Below the pieces are notes generated by a model. It worked only from the letters and a program-made list of their open reading frames with translations, was not told where the DNA came from and searched no databases. Made by a program: the position numbers and the translations under genes. Below are positions 18,056 through 30,100 of a stretch of DNA of 64,000 nt, piece by piece; position 1 is the first letter of the stretch; every line of letters begins with the position of its first letter. Origin of the DNA: Omphiscola glabra (lineage: Eukaryota > Mollusca > Gastropoda > Lymnaeidae); NCBI GenBank assembly GCA_964017045.1, contig OZ024795.1, positions 55,281,350-55,345,349 of the forward strand, written 5' to 3'.

Positions 18056-20402
18056 AAAAAATTCAATAATATTATTATTTGCAAGTCTTGTCTTTGATTC
18101 ACTTTGATTATAAATTGTAATAAAATTAAAGTGTCATTAGAATGGTAATTTTCTGTGAACTGTCATGTCTCCTATGGAAATGTTAAACAATTTAATTTTA
18201 AAGATTCAGTGTTTTATTGGGTTTTTTTTTGGTCTGAAAAGATATTTGATAAAGACTTGTCCCCTAAACAAACTAGTGCGGTACAATAATGCTGGTAAAA
18301 TACCACCTTTAATGCTGGTAAAATACCACCTTTAATGATTTAGTCATAATGGTCGGAATGGGGTGTTACAAAAAAAACCCCCATTAAAATTACCCATATT
18401 TTAAAAATTACAATGAAGCAAATTGTCAACATATTCCATTGACAGTATACCGGTTTGTCAACATATTCCATTGACAGTATACCGGACAGACACTTCCATT
18501 GAATGTGGTGCTTTGATCCTAGGTAAGAGCTAACCATACATGACGCGGCATTATTTGGGCAATTTTGACAGCCCCCCCCCCCCCCCGGAAAGTAAAAGAA
18601 TTTGTAAGCCGATTTATGTGACAAAAAAATCAGATAAAGATTATTCAGCAAAATGGCAGATTATCTGGTGCAACCCTAGTGCATTCTTTCTCTCTTATGA
18701 TGGATTAGCTCAAAATCAAAGTACCTGAAAAAGGGAAGAGGCAAGGAATTCAGTCAACGCTAATTTCAGTGACCATGGCATAACTACTATTACTACAAGT
18801 ATCAAGACGCCCGCCCAGATAAAGACAGAGAGACTGGACTCAAGCCACACAGGCTTCAAATGTAACAGCCTCAAGATGCAGCTTGTACGAAAAATAACTA
18901 CCTGGTGTTACAGTAATTGACAAAATAAGTCTACTTTGATGAGCTTCAGGACCAAGTGAATAAAAGGGATTGTGAAAAGAAAATCTTCAGTAGTACCAAG
19001 GTGTTGACTGTGATAAAGCTTCAAAATAGATTAATCAGACACAATGTTAACAATACATGTTAAGCTTTAATAATAATTTTACATAATACAGCAGTAGACA
19101 CAGATTTTGTGCACATCAACACTTCTTTCACTAAACAGTTGTTAAAATAAGAACTTAGAATGAGCTAAAATTATTTTTTAACACCACAATTGAAAGCAGC
19201 CATTTTATCTACATCAAAGGACCTTAGCAATTATCAGAAAGCCACCTGACCTTAACAAATGACAGTGAAACTGTATTACACTTAAATACTGGTAAAACAA
19301 TTACTTGGGCTACAGAGGAAAATGAAAAATGGATATGATTTGAAAGAAATGACAGCTATTACTCTTACAGGCAACTCAGAATAGTAAGACCCAAGACACT
19401 CCAAGGTTTAAAAATAAAGAACACAATACTTTAAATGATTCAATAGTTTTTTTTTTTATTGTAAAATGGCAACAACAAATGCATTATTTAAATTAGAAGA
19501 TATTTCAAACATAATAATGATTAACTACACTAAATTTTTAAAATCAAAGTGAAATACCGTCAATAATGCTTTTTTTTTTTTTGAGATGATCATGAGACAA
19601 ACACTCGAAAGCTAAACGTTACCCATACTACTAAAAATATACCCATGGTTAGTGTTAAAGCATCATACCCACAACCAATAAAAAGAATGATATCAACAAT
19701 GCCAAGGTTTCCCAACCTGGGTATGAGGTGGCATCAAAAGAAATTCATGAACATCTTAATTTATGTAATAATTCAAAGCTTATTTTCTAAGCCCAACAGT
19801 TCTCTTTGTAATTTTTATCCCCCCCCCACCACACACACCAATGCACAGCAACTGTAAAAAGTTCATTTGTTATCTTTTAGGAAATCCCCAAACTAAAATT
19901 TTACATTTAAAAAACCATTGTGTTAAACTTTAGGCTTAATTTATAAATCATCTGAAAATCAAATGATTATGTTTATAAAAAGTTGATCTTTAAAGAACAA
20001 AAATCCTCCAATCTAATGTAATGAACAAATCCTCCAAACTTTAATGGTAAGAATAATCCACAAGCGATATGTTAAATTCATAAAATAACATGAATAAATT
20101 TTGCTCAGTGCTCCAATGTAATTGAGTTAATATCAAATTTGAATATTAAATAAAAATTCTTGGCCATTCTTAAAAATGAATTCAGTGAACAGTCCTTGTA
20201 AAATGTCCTCAATGAGCTGTTGAATATCAGATCCAATTGTGTGCTTACTTATTGCAAGGCCATACAAAATGGTATGATAGATAACACTGCAATTAAGTCC
20301 AAATAAAATCTTGGTAGCCACGTTTAATTTAGATAAATATGTATAATTCAACAAAAGTTCAAACTCATGTTACAGTTTTTACACTTGGAAGCACTGTACA
20401 TC
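18056..20402. other. Intergenic, MRPL12 to SHMT (convergent), likely includes the SHMT 3' UTR
   Basis: No coding sequence is supported. It holds small duplications (a 21-bp word near 18288-18333; a 27-bp word ending TATACCGG twice in 18425-18485) and a poly-C run at 18573-18587. TTTATT at 19455-19460 would be AATAAA for SHMT, implying a 3' UTR of about 0.95 kb. Confidence 0.45.
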
Positions 20403-23400
20403 CTACCAATCCTCGAAGCCAGGAAGTGGAAATGCCACTGCAAAGTTTCCTACCCTCTCCTTCAGATCTAAAACACGATCCTTAAACTCTGGAGCATGGA
20501 GTTTAGCTTTGTAATCTTTCAGCAAAGGACCACTCTCTTTATTGGCTTCTTGGGCAAGATTAATAGCTGTCGAATACAAATACCGGTACAAGAAATTTTT
20601 AAGGCAATCCAGTAAAAAACTTATAAAAGGTTATCACTGAGAATTAACTTAAGACCATCCAGTACAAAACTTAATTTGTTTAAAAGGTTATCACTGAGAA
20701 TTAACTTAAGACCTCAGAAAATGCCCACTAAATTCTTGCATATTTTTGAAACCTTTCCCCAACTTTGATGGAATATTTATGTTAGATCAGATAGGATTGA
20801 TCAAATATAACCAGGCAGTGTTACTCTGATGAATTCACCAAACAGATCTAACATAATATCTTTGTTACGACCTGGATCGTTAATTAATTCTGGCTCTACT
20901 CTGTCAACTACCTCCTGGGTCTACCTCTTGTTAACTAACCCAACTACCCAGCTCACAGCTCTTATCCCCTCCGTCTGTTCACCCCCACCCAGCTACACTA
21001 ATTGCTCAACACGAACCAATTTCACCTCTGACCCCACAATCTTGCCCTAACACAACATCTCACAGTCGCCATCCGCCAGACCAGAATTAATTAACGATCC
21101 AGGTCGTAACAATCTTCATTAATAATAATAATGAAATTAATTGTACTAAGCCCTTCAAAGTGGCAATTTAAGGACATCCACATACCCCAAAAAAGTTAAT
21201 GAGGAAACATGTATGATATTTATTTCACACTTTGCCTGAATTCTTGATTACTAAACAACTTACAAAGTATTTTATAAGTAGCCAGAGCAAGCAGCAATAT
21301 TTAACAAGAACTTCTTTTTAAAAAAAATTAAGAAATGATTGTGTTCAAAAGTTGAACTCTTGCTTACCTTCATCAAAAAACTCCATCACTTTAATAAAGT
21401 CTTCGTTCTTTAAGTTTCTAGATGTGAGAGGAGGTGTGCCAAGACGCAGGCCGCTAGGCTTGAGAGCACTTTTGTCCCCAGGACAAGTATTCTTATTAAC
21501 AGCAATGCCAATCTCCTCCAAAATATATTCACCCCTCGGTCCATCCAGACCCCTGTTGCGCAAGTCTACCAAAACCAAGTGATTATCTGTGCCTCCTGTT
21601 ACATGAAATAATAAGCTTTTGAAGCTGCAAGTTTTAGTTCTAAAGCTAAATACCCATCTCTGCTAATAACATGAAGAATTATTAAAAATGTATCATTTTC
21701 TAATAATTCTTTGTCACAAAAGCCGTAGAAACAACAACTGTGGAAAATAAATCTAAATATTTTTTTGAAATAGTAGCAGACCTGAGACAACAGTGTATCC
21801 TTTGTCTAAAAGAAATTGGCACATAGTCTTGGCATTGCTAACAACCTGCTGCTGATACAGTTTGAACTCAGGGGTGGCGGCTTGCTTCAATGCTACTGCA
21901 ACAGCTGACATTTGGAAGTAGAGATTTAATGTGCTTAGTTTACACAAATGCCCATACATAAATAATCTTTATAAACCAATTTAAAATTGCAAAAAAATTC
22001 CTAGTTATCATTTTGCACAAGGTAAATTTAACAGCCAAAGAATAGGTAAAAGTCTCACCAGCAATTTGATGATTATGTGGTCCCCCTTGAAGACCCGGGA
22101 ATACAGCTTCATTGATTTTCTTCTCCAAATCGTACAACTCTTTCTTACCATCATTTAACACTCGTCTAACACCTGTATACCAAATATGTACACATTAACA
22201 GACATCTTAACCATACATGACAAGGTAAAAAAAATAACCTTTCATTTAAATGATGACTTATTACAAACATAATAAATGGCCAGAAAAATATTTCAGTATA
22301 TGAAAATGCCAAACATCAAAACCCAATCATCAACAGGACTCCCTCTGTCATGTTTCTTTACGAAATTAATTAAAACAGTGTTAAAATAACATATTAATGA
22401 GCATCCACAATATTTTCATTAAGAAAGTGTAAGCTTTATTGTACTGAAGAACTCTCCTAGACCATTCTCAGTACTTTTGGTATGTCATTGTATCTAGTCA
22501 AAATCATTTAAAATCTGAAACGACACAGCAAGAGGAACGGTACCTGACAGATGAAGTGTTCCAGCCAAGTGTAAAACAAATTAAATGAATAGAAAATAAT
22601 ATAAATTTGTATAGCATAAACCAACAGTAATATGAATGGAAAATGGAAGAAATGATAAACTTACCTTTCCTGAAAAATATAAGCCCAGACCTGGGCCCAC
22701 GCAATGTTTTATGGGTGGTAGTGGTGACAACATCACAATATTCAAATGGGTTAGGAGCAACTCCGGCAGCCACCAGCCCACTTACATGAGCCATATCGGC
22801 AAGAAGGTAAGCCCCTACACCGTCAGCAATTTGTCTGAAACGCTTGTAGTCCAGATCCCTGGAGTAGCAGCTAATACCTGGTAGTGTAGAAAATGCCATA
22901 ATTCAATAAGGCAATCCACAAATGCATGAGGACCAGCTGACTTTCAAGATGGTTTAGAAATAAGAATTATATACCACTGACTTTTAATATTTTACAAGTC
23001 ATATAAAACCTTTCCACCACACAGGTTTTCCAAACCAGAATAATGTAATTTTTTAACAGTTTCTTTCATAAAACGCTTGTGGTTCATAAAAACATTGAAC
23101 ACTATTTAACAATGGTTTTCTAAAAGTGCCTGAAACTATTTAAAAAAAAAAAAAAATAATCCAAATGACAGTGATTAATTACTGGTACTTTTCAGCATTA
23201 TCATGTTCTATGTAACAATTGATTCTGAGCCAGAGAAAAAAACCCAAAGGACTCTAACCCATTATAAGTCAAAATCCCTTTTCTGAAAGGGTTAAGTATA
23301 AGCCACTTAGGCACAAACAGAGCTGGTTAGGATTAAAAAGTGTAACTTGTGCATTAGGTGACTTGACAGAAACTAATGCTAATAAGGTTACGGATTTTTA

Positions 23401-24434
23401 AAAAAAAATTTGAAAAAGAAAACAAAATTTCCCCAAAATCTATGATGAAATTTAATTTGTGTCACATCTTACCTGCTATTATCATTTTAGGTAAAAAGAG
23501 TTTGGAGTTGGCCTCGAGTTCATCATAGTTAATTAAGCCTGTTTTGGGATCGAGTTTGTAAGGAAATGATTCAAAGAAAACAGACGTGGCCGAAACTTTT
23601 TTCTGGTTGGTCATAAAACCATGACTTAGATGGCCACCATCTGGCAAGTAGAGACCCATGATACGGCCATGTGGTTCAACCAAAGCTGTGTACACCGCAA
23701 AGTTGGCAGGCGAGCCGGAAAGAGGCTGGACGTTAACACCCCACTCTTCAGAACTCAAGCCATAAGCGTCCAAAGCTCTTTTCTGGCATAATCTTTCTAC
23801 TTGATCAATGATTTCATTGCCACCATAGTATCTGGAAAATTCACATTGTTAAGTCAGATAATTTATATAAGTGAACCACTCTTAAAGAGATAAGCAAAAT
23901 GTAAGGAGAACATGAATCTGATTTACTTGATAGAGACAAATTAATGGAGGTTAAAGTCGGTTAAAGTTGTAAGCTTCAGAAGAAATACACACCTAGTATC
24001 ACCAGGTCGGCATTAACATCAAGCCCAAATTTGAGAAAAGAGCGCATGGGAGGCCAAAGGAAACTTCAGAGAAGTAAAATAAATCAAGAGTCTCAGACGA
24101 CAAAAAACACATTGAGTAACAGAGGGTAGAGACAGACATAAGCAAAAAGAGATGCCCCACTTTAAGTAAAACAGGATGAATGTGAAAAAAATTCTAAAAA
24201 CATTTTAAAAATTCTGCAACTACAATTGAAAATTCACCTCTGCCCGGGTTGTCCCTCTGAATACTTGTTATTGAGGCAGGAGCCGAGAGCTTGGAGGACA
24301 GATTTGCTGGCAAAGTTCTCTGAAGCGATCATTTCAAGACCCCTTCTTTGCCTAGATTTTTCTTTTCTAATAAGGTCATAGACCTCTGGATCATCCTCAG
24401 AAATATCATCTTGGAGATTCCATTTGTCTGACAT
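20403..24434 (-). CDS. SHMT1: Serine hydroxymethyltransferase, cytosolic type, 7 coding exons, complete
   Basis: This PLP enzyme interconverts serine plus tetrahydrofolate with glycine plus 5,10-methylene-THF and feeds one-carbon metabolism. Coding exons run 24434-24238, 23831-23473, 22877-22665, 22172-22059, 21904-21782, 21595-21368 and 20566-20403. They total 1398 nt and 465 residues, against about 483 in human SHMT1. Signature parts: [20 protein letters not shown] near the N-terminus, [38 protein letters not shown] and [13 protein letters not shown]. In [14 protein letters not shown], Lys242 is the PLP lysine. [11 protein letters not shown] and [20 protein letters not shown] follow. The C-terminus is FPLPGFEDW. 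The protein starts directly with [10 protein letters not shown] and has no presequence, so a cytosolic form is inferred. An acceptor 25 bp before the start codon implies a separate 5' UTR exon. Confidence 0.97.
20863..21111. mobile_element. 249-bp element with TG..CA ends, perfect 31-bp inverted repeats and 5-bp duplication (SHMT intron 6)
   Basis: TGTTACGACCTGGATCGTTA starts a perfect 31-bp terminal inverted repeat (20863-20893 against 21081-21111). The flanks carry ATCTT on both sides (20858-20862 and 21112-21116). TG..CA ends and a 5-bp target duplication are what a solo LTR of a Ty3/gypsy-type retrotransposon would show. The long perfect inverted repeat is more like a MITE. The interior matches parts of PCNA intron 4. 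No coding capacity. Confidence 0.7.
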
Positions 24435-24459
24435 TTTGCAAAGCTTTATTCTTGACTCG
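24435..24459 (-). other. 5' UTR part of SHMT coding exon 1, with upstream splice acceptor
   Basis: On the gene strand, TCTTTTATCTCAACAG precedes position 24459. This is a good pyrimidine-rich acceptor, so the 25 nt before the ATG belong to a spliced leader exon. Its partner upstream (24.5-26 kb) was not located. Confidence 0.55.
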
Positions 24460-26066
24460 CTGTTGAGATAAAAGAGAAGATAAGCACACAGCTACACATA
24501 TTTTATTACATTGATAACATTGAGATAGTGAAGACATTTTATAAAGGATGGGGCCGATTTTTAACCACGGCAGTAAACATAATACTGCGGTTGCCAGGAA
24601 ACATATATTTATATATGTAATGATACAACCATTTTATGATGTTAACACCAGATCAATGTAACTAGTAAAAAAAAGCTTCCAAAAGCCATATTCCCCATAA
24701 GCCTACAAAAATTATAGGCACAGTATGTTATGTATATTGAATTGACAAGTTTTGAGCACTTATTTCAACTGTATATTCCTAATAGTAGTAGCCTAAATAT
24801 GACAGACCTAAAACTGAGAATAATAATGAAAGGTTCCAGAAACATTTTAAAGTTGCCTTTTATGTGTGCTTATTTACCGAAAAATAAATTAATGCTTAAT
24901 GAGAGCACACAGCCAACTACCCAGAATTTACTGAAAATTAAATTTTTAAAATTTCATTTAAAATGGCATGGTTATAATTTATAAGTTTTTTATAAATATT
25001 GTTCATTCAAGCTTGGGTTAAACTTATATTGTAGGTCTATTACAAAATATTTAAATATAGCAGGCTGTAGGCCTTATATTATGAATATGGCAATAATATT
25101 ATTAATATGGGTCCATAATTTAATATAAATTATGATCGACCTGATCGTATATTCTAAAAATAAAAAAATAAAATATTAGGTCTACAATTCCTAACTACTA
25201 AATTATAATTAAAAATTGATTTCCCTGTTACCTCTTATCATGTAGGCCTCTGTATAAAATTATGGGCAGTTTTTAGTAATTGTGTATAAGTATGGACAGT
25301 ACTGATCACTGCAGTGCGAGATGAACACGCCCCCCCCCTACATATGACTCTACTATGACGATGCGACAGCCCCATATGCAGCACTTTAAGAAGCTTAACA
25401 TTTTATAAACAATTCAATATGTGTGTTTGGGGGGGAAATCTAGTTGCAATACTCAATACACCAAAGTCAAAGTTATATATTATTATTTTATATTAATAAT
25501 TTAAAATATAATATTATTAAATAACTACAACAACAAAAACAAACAAAAAAGCGCGCGCGCTCAAGCCTAAACTACATTTCGTGGTTCAAAGTTGTATAAC
25601 AATAATTAACATTTTCTTTTTGCATACTTAATACTAACCCACGAAATCAATCACTGGAAGCAAAAAAACACCAACAGATTGTTGGATAAGACAGTAAAGT
25701 AGGCCTACTAATCCTCAGTCAATCACTCGCGTCCGCAGGTGGAAAAATGAGAAATAGACACATGCTGGCCAAAATGACAATATTATATAAATTAACTAGC
25801 CAATAGAGATAATCGACATAAAATTGTAGGCATCCAATCAAAGGAGTTAACACAGTTTTAGGTGGTATTTTAAAGCGGGATGACTATAATAAATTGTATT
25901 GTATAGTATTTCCGAAATTGTCTCCCCTTTCATATGATGTAGACTTATCAGTCAGTGGTTATACATATTTTCTAAACAAAGGGGTAGTCGGAATCTTAGA
26001 TTGGGGGAGGACATGGGGTTGGTTGCTAGAATTCTTAGGCTGAGAAGGGTCTGATAATCTACTAGG
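24460..26066. other. SHMT 5' flank or leader intron, no coding sequence
   Basis: AT-rich sequence with a C run near 25330-25339, a GCGCGCGCGC tract near 25550 and no supported open frame. It must contain the SHMT promoter and a leader exon, neither of which I can place. Confidence 0.4.
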
Positions 26067-26454
26067 CCAATGGACTACGATTAGTCACTTCCTTGTTTTG
26101 TCACGTGATACGTACCAGCCATTGGTAGGCTTTCTGCTACACATAACAACAGATAAACAGCTGATCAGCCATTGCCATTATCATTAATTCTAAAGCAAAA
26201 TGTTTGTCTCCATCAGCGCTTCCCCAGTGTTAATTAAAAATTTTACTTTTCAAAATATTCTTGAATACACATGTTTTTTTAAAAATGACATTCATAAATG
26301 TGACAATAATTATAATTCAGTTATGATTAAAGGAAGAAAGTTGTTTGAAGAAAAATTTGTGAGCGACTAGTGTGTTGCAGACAGCCTACCGGAAGTATTA
26401 CTTGTTTTTACACGTATCACGTGACAAAACAATCGACTAATCGTAGTCCATTGG
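26067..26454. mobile_element. 388-bp inverted-repeat (foldback) element
   Basis: CCAATGGACTACGATTAGTC at 26067 is repeated inverted at the right end (up to 26454). Arms of about 80 bp match with small indels: both include TTTTGTCACGTGATACGT and GGTAGGCT.TCTGC.ACAC. The interior of about 220 bp has no open frame. The arms are far longer than typical TIRs. Each arm carries a palindromic CACGTG E-box. Confidence 0.7.
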
Positions 26455-27139
26455 TGAACGTGCCCTGCCGACCTCTGTGTCACAACTTCTACTGTTGTTA
26501 TGTGGATCAGCCTCTACTGCTGATGTGTCAGATTCGAGGCACAGTTTTTACAGAATTCATGCTCAACACAATAATGGAGGAGTCTGAGACACCCTGGACT
26601 GATGCAGCATTAGGTACAAATGCAGTTGACAGAATATAAGAGAAAAAGTGTGTTGAGGATACATATGACCGTAATGACTTACATTTAAATTAGTCACCAT
26701 TTTCTTAAATCTACAATAAAAATAAAAGCTATGATCCAAAAGAACACATATGTTCTGAATAGCTCAAACAACAATGATTTCCTAAGATGTATTTCAATTC
26801 TTTAATTTTGTCATTCTTGGATCACTCTGATTAAATTTATATCTTCACAAAATCCATGTACATAAGACAATACACCCAACACCAGCCCCTGTTGTGAGCA
26901 AGTGCATCTCCTGGCTACACTCGAGTCACCTACTCTTCTTCTGATTATTTATTCATCTACATAAGAAAAAAGGAAACAACAAAAGAAAAGACTAGGTAAA
27001 TAAATTTTAAAAAATTGAAAAATTGTGTGTTGTTTTTTAAAAATCTTTAATATAAATACATTTGATTTATCAGACTGTATAATAAATATAATAAATTAAA
27101 TTTAAGAACGAAGCAGAAACCAACACAACAAAGCTGGTT

Positions 27140-30100
27140 TTAGAAATCACTATCTTCCATTTCATCAGGGGGTGGCTGATTTCGTGTTCGCTGGGCTGGT
27201 GCTTTGCCCATCATTTTAAAGTCTTCCTCATCATCATCCTCATCATCATCATCATCATCATCGTCGTCGTCATCATCATCATCGTCCAAGTCAATATCTG
27301 AATCACCTGAGCCACTTTCCTGAAAGGTAAGAAAAATTTCAGTGCAAATAAATAATTTTTAAAACTCAAATGTATGAGAAAATAAAAATATTCATATTCA
27401 TGATAACTCAAGTTTCAGGAAAAAAAAAATCTCATTAAGAATAAGTACATGAGAAGAAGTTAACAATAGATTTGATTGCCTACTGAATTACAATTGTAAA
27501 AAAACTAAACATAATGCAAAAAAGTGAATCATTTTCGTAACGTTTCATTCTCGTACTTTATGAAAAGTCAGATACACAATTTGGTAGCCATGGGGGTAAG
27601 TCACATTAAAATTTGATACTAAATAGTTGTTTTGCCGTATGGGATAAATTATAGTTTCGTTGGCTTATATCTCACACTATTGGATAATGCCAGTTAACTG
27701 AAGTGGTGGTGAAAACAGTTTGCCACTGCCTTGCTTGTAAACCAGCTTGGTCGTGTCACATTATGTTATGGTGGATGCAGAGCAGGAGGAAGCATGGCAT
27801 TCATTGTTTTAATATAATTGTTATGACTTTGATAATTTATTTTTTAGAGTAAAATTTTATGCTTCAAAATTGGAATTTTGGTGAGTTGGTGAGCAAAGGA
27901 AATTATCATAAAAGTAAAAGGTGTATGGAATTGGAAGCTTGACAAAAGACCCCCCAAAAATAAGGACAATATACGAGGGCAGTGTGATATTGTGAAGGAA
28001 ATAGTGAACAAGATATATTAAGGCATGAAATAAGAAGACTATTTCCATCAAAACAAACATGTCTGCAAAAAAAAAATTTCACCGGCAAACAGAAAAGGAT
28101 GACCAGTTAATAAAAGTAAAGATAAAATAATGTTTAAAGGAAAATTAAGTTGTAGTTAAAATTAGAATTCACTTGCTGAAAGTTTGACGGATAACAAACT
28201 TTCCATGGCCATGAGATTATTAAGGAATAAAAATTTGCGCCCCCTCCCCCCCATGAGATTATATCATTTGTTACATAATAAATTAATGAATTCAACAGAT
28301 GTTATTTGCGTTCAAAACCAAATCCAGACATCATAAAAGAATGCTTAATCTAATTGTTTGCACACATATGTCAGTTATTGAAATTAATCAGGGAAGGAAT
28401 TAAATCTTTTAGATTTTTGTTGAACAGCTTTATTTTTTGCATCAACTCTGGTATTTAGGAATATACAGGTTTGGCCTTCATAAAGTGTCAGCTCAAGTTT
28501 TACACACCATTTAAGCAACTTAGCATTAGAAGAAGTTCAAGAAGTTGAGAGCATTAAACCCAAGTTAAATCCGTTTTAGATGTTAATCAAATGGCTGCAT
28601 AATTTTTCAGCCATTTTGTGATGTTTTAAGAGATAATTTTGATTTAGGATTTAGAATTTAAAAATTAATGTGATGCAAGACAGTATAGATGCAGCACATT
28701 TTGGCAGGGTCCATAAAAAATTTGAAATTACCTCGCTAATGGATGGGTTCATTGCCCCTGCCACTTTGCCAACCTTCTGCTGACCTGAGGATGACATAAG
28801 ACAAATTTATTAGAACATATTTATGATACAAAGAAGGATGCACTGACAGTGAACTTTGGGAAAGGAATAAACCTGAGTTTGTTCAGTAAATAAAAGAAAT
28901 AAATCTGAGTTTTTTTGGTAAATAAAAGTATCCTGTCTTGAAAAATAATTAAAAATCTAGCAGAACTTTATGTTCTCTAGAAAGGACCATATGCCATTTC
29001 TAACTTAAATTACCAATCAGAGACATCTTACAATGAAATATTTTCATGCATAAAACAAGCTCTCGACAAAAACAAAAAATTTGTCTACTAACTGCAAACT
29101 CTCCTTGTATAGAAATATTAGAAATTCATTTATTTGTATGAGTGTTAACAATCTTTGTTTGAAAAGGGTTTTCAAATCTTTTCATTAATTGTGATTTAGA
29201 ATGAAAAATATCAGTTAAAAAAATTAAGCCTAAACATAAAATTATATTCTAGCAGTGTGTCATCTTGTATGACTACTAGAAAGCTATCTATGATTTGTGA
29301 AGTGTCAGTTACATATCCTTCCAGTAACACATTGATGGTTCTATTTTATATCCTAGTTGGCCGAGTGTCATTTCAGTGAAAATAGTTCAATATTTTTCAG
29401 CTGCCCTCTGAGTTAGCCACATCACTCAGTTTGGGAACCAATCTGTTATGATACTGTTAAATCTTGGTTGCTATATAACATTAAATAATTAAAAAATAAA
29501 AGCTGCCAAAATATTGTAGAGGGACATAAATTATTATAGAACTATTGCAAATAAAATACCCATTATACATTAGGTGGTAACATTCAAAATACTTTAGCGG
29601 CTACTAGTTTGTTATTTCAAATACAGTTTATTATAGTTATAAGAGGATTGACTAAGTGAAAGAAAAGATTCTATTAGCCAATTGTATAGTAATATTATGC
29701 CTCTTAACTTCTCATGAGTAATGCAAAACTTAAATTTTATAAAGTGAATTAAGCCCAAATCAATTCAAAGCATCAAAGAAGCAATTCAAATGTAAAGTAG
29801 TCACAGTGACAACAAAACTTAATTCTGAAAGAATTCTTAAATAAACTTTTCTTTTTTTGCGTCATATCCTATTTAATATGTTAATAATAGGTTTTAAAAT
29901 TTGCTTTGTCATTTAGATTTCTGTGTACTAATTTGAATGGTCGTTAAAATTTCTGTGAAACTAATTGGGTTTGTCATTGTTTAAGTCTGCAGTTTTAATG
30001 CTACAAAAAGGTCATTGTTAAAAGTTTGTGCTTTATGTACATTTCTGAGGTACTAAAAGGTGGCTTCATCATCAGATATGTCATACGCATCACAAACAAG

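Noticed and set aside
26370..26639. 89-codon plus frame
   Set aside because: It overlaps the arm of a foldback element and has no recognisable domain or splice context.
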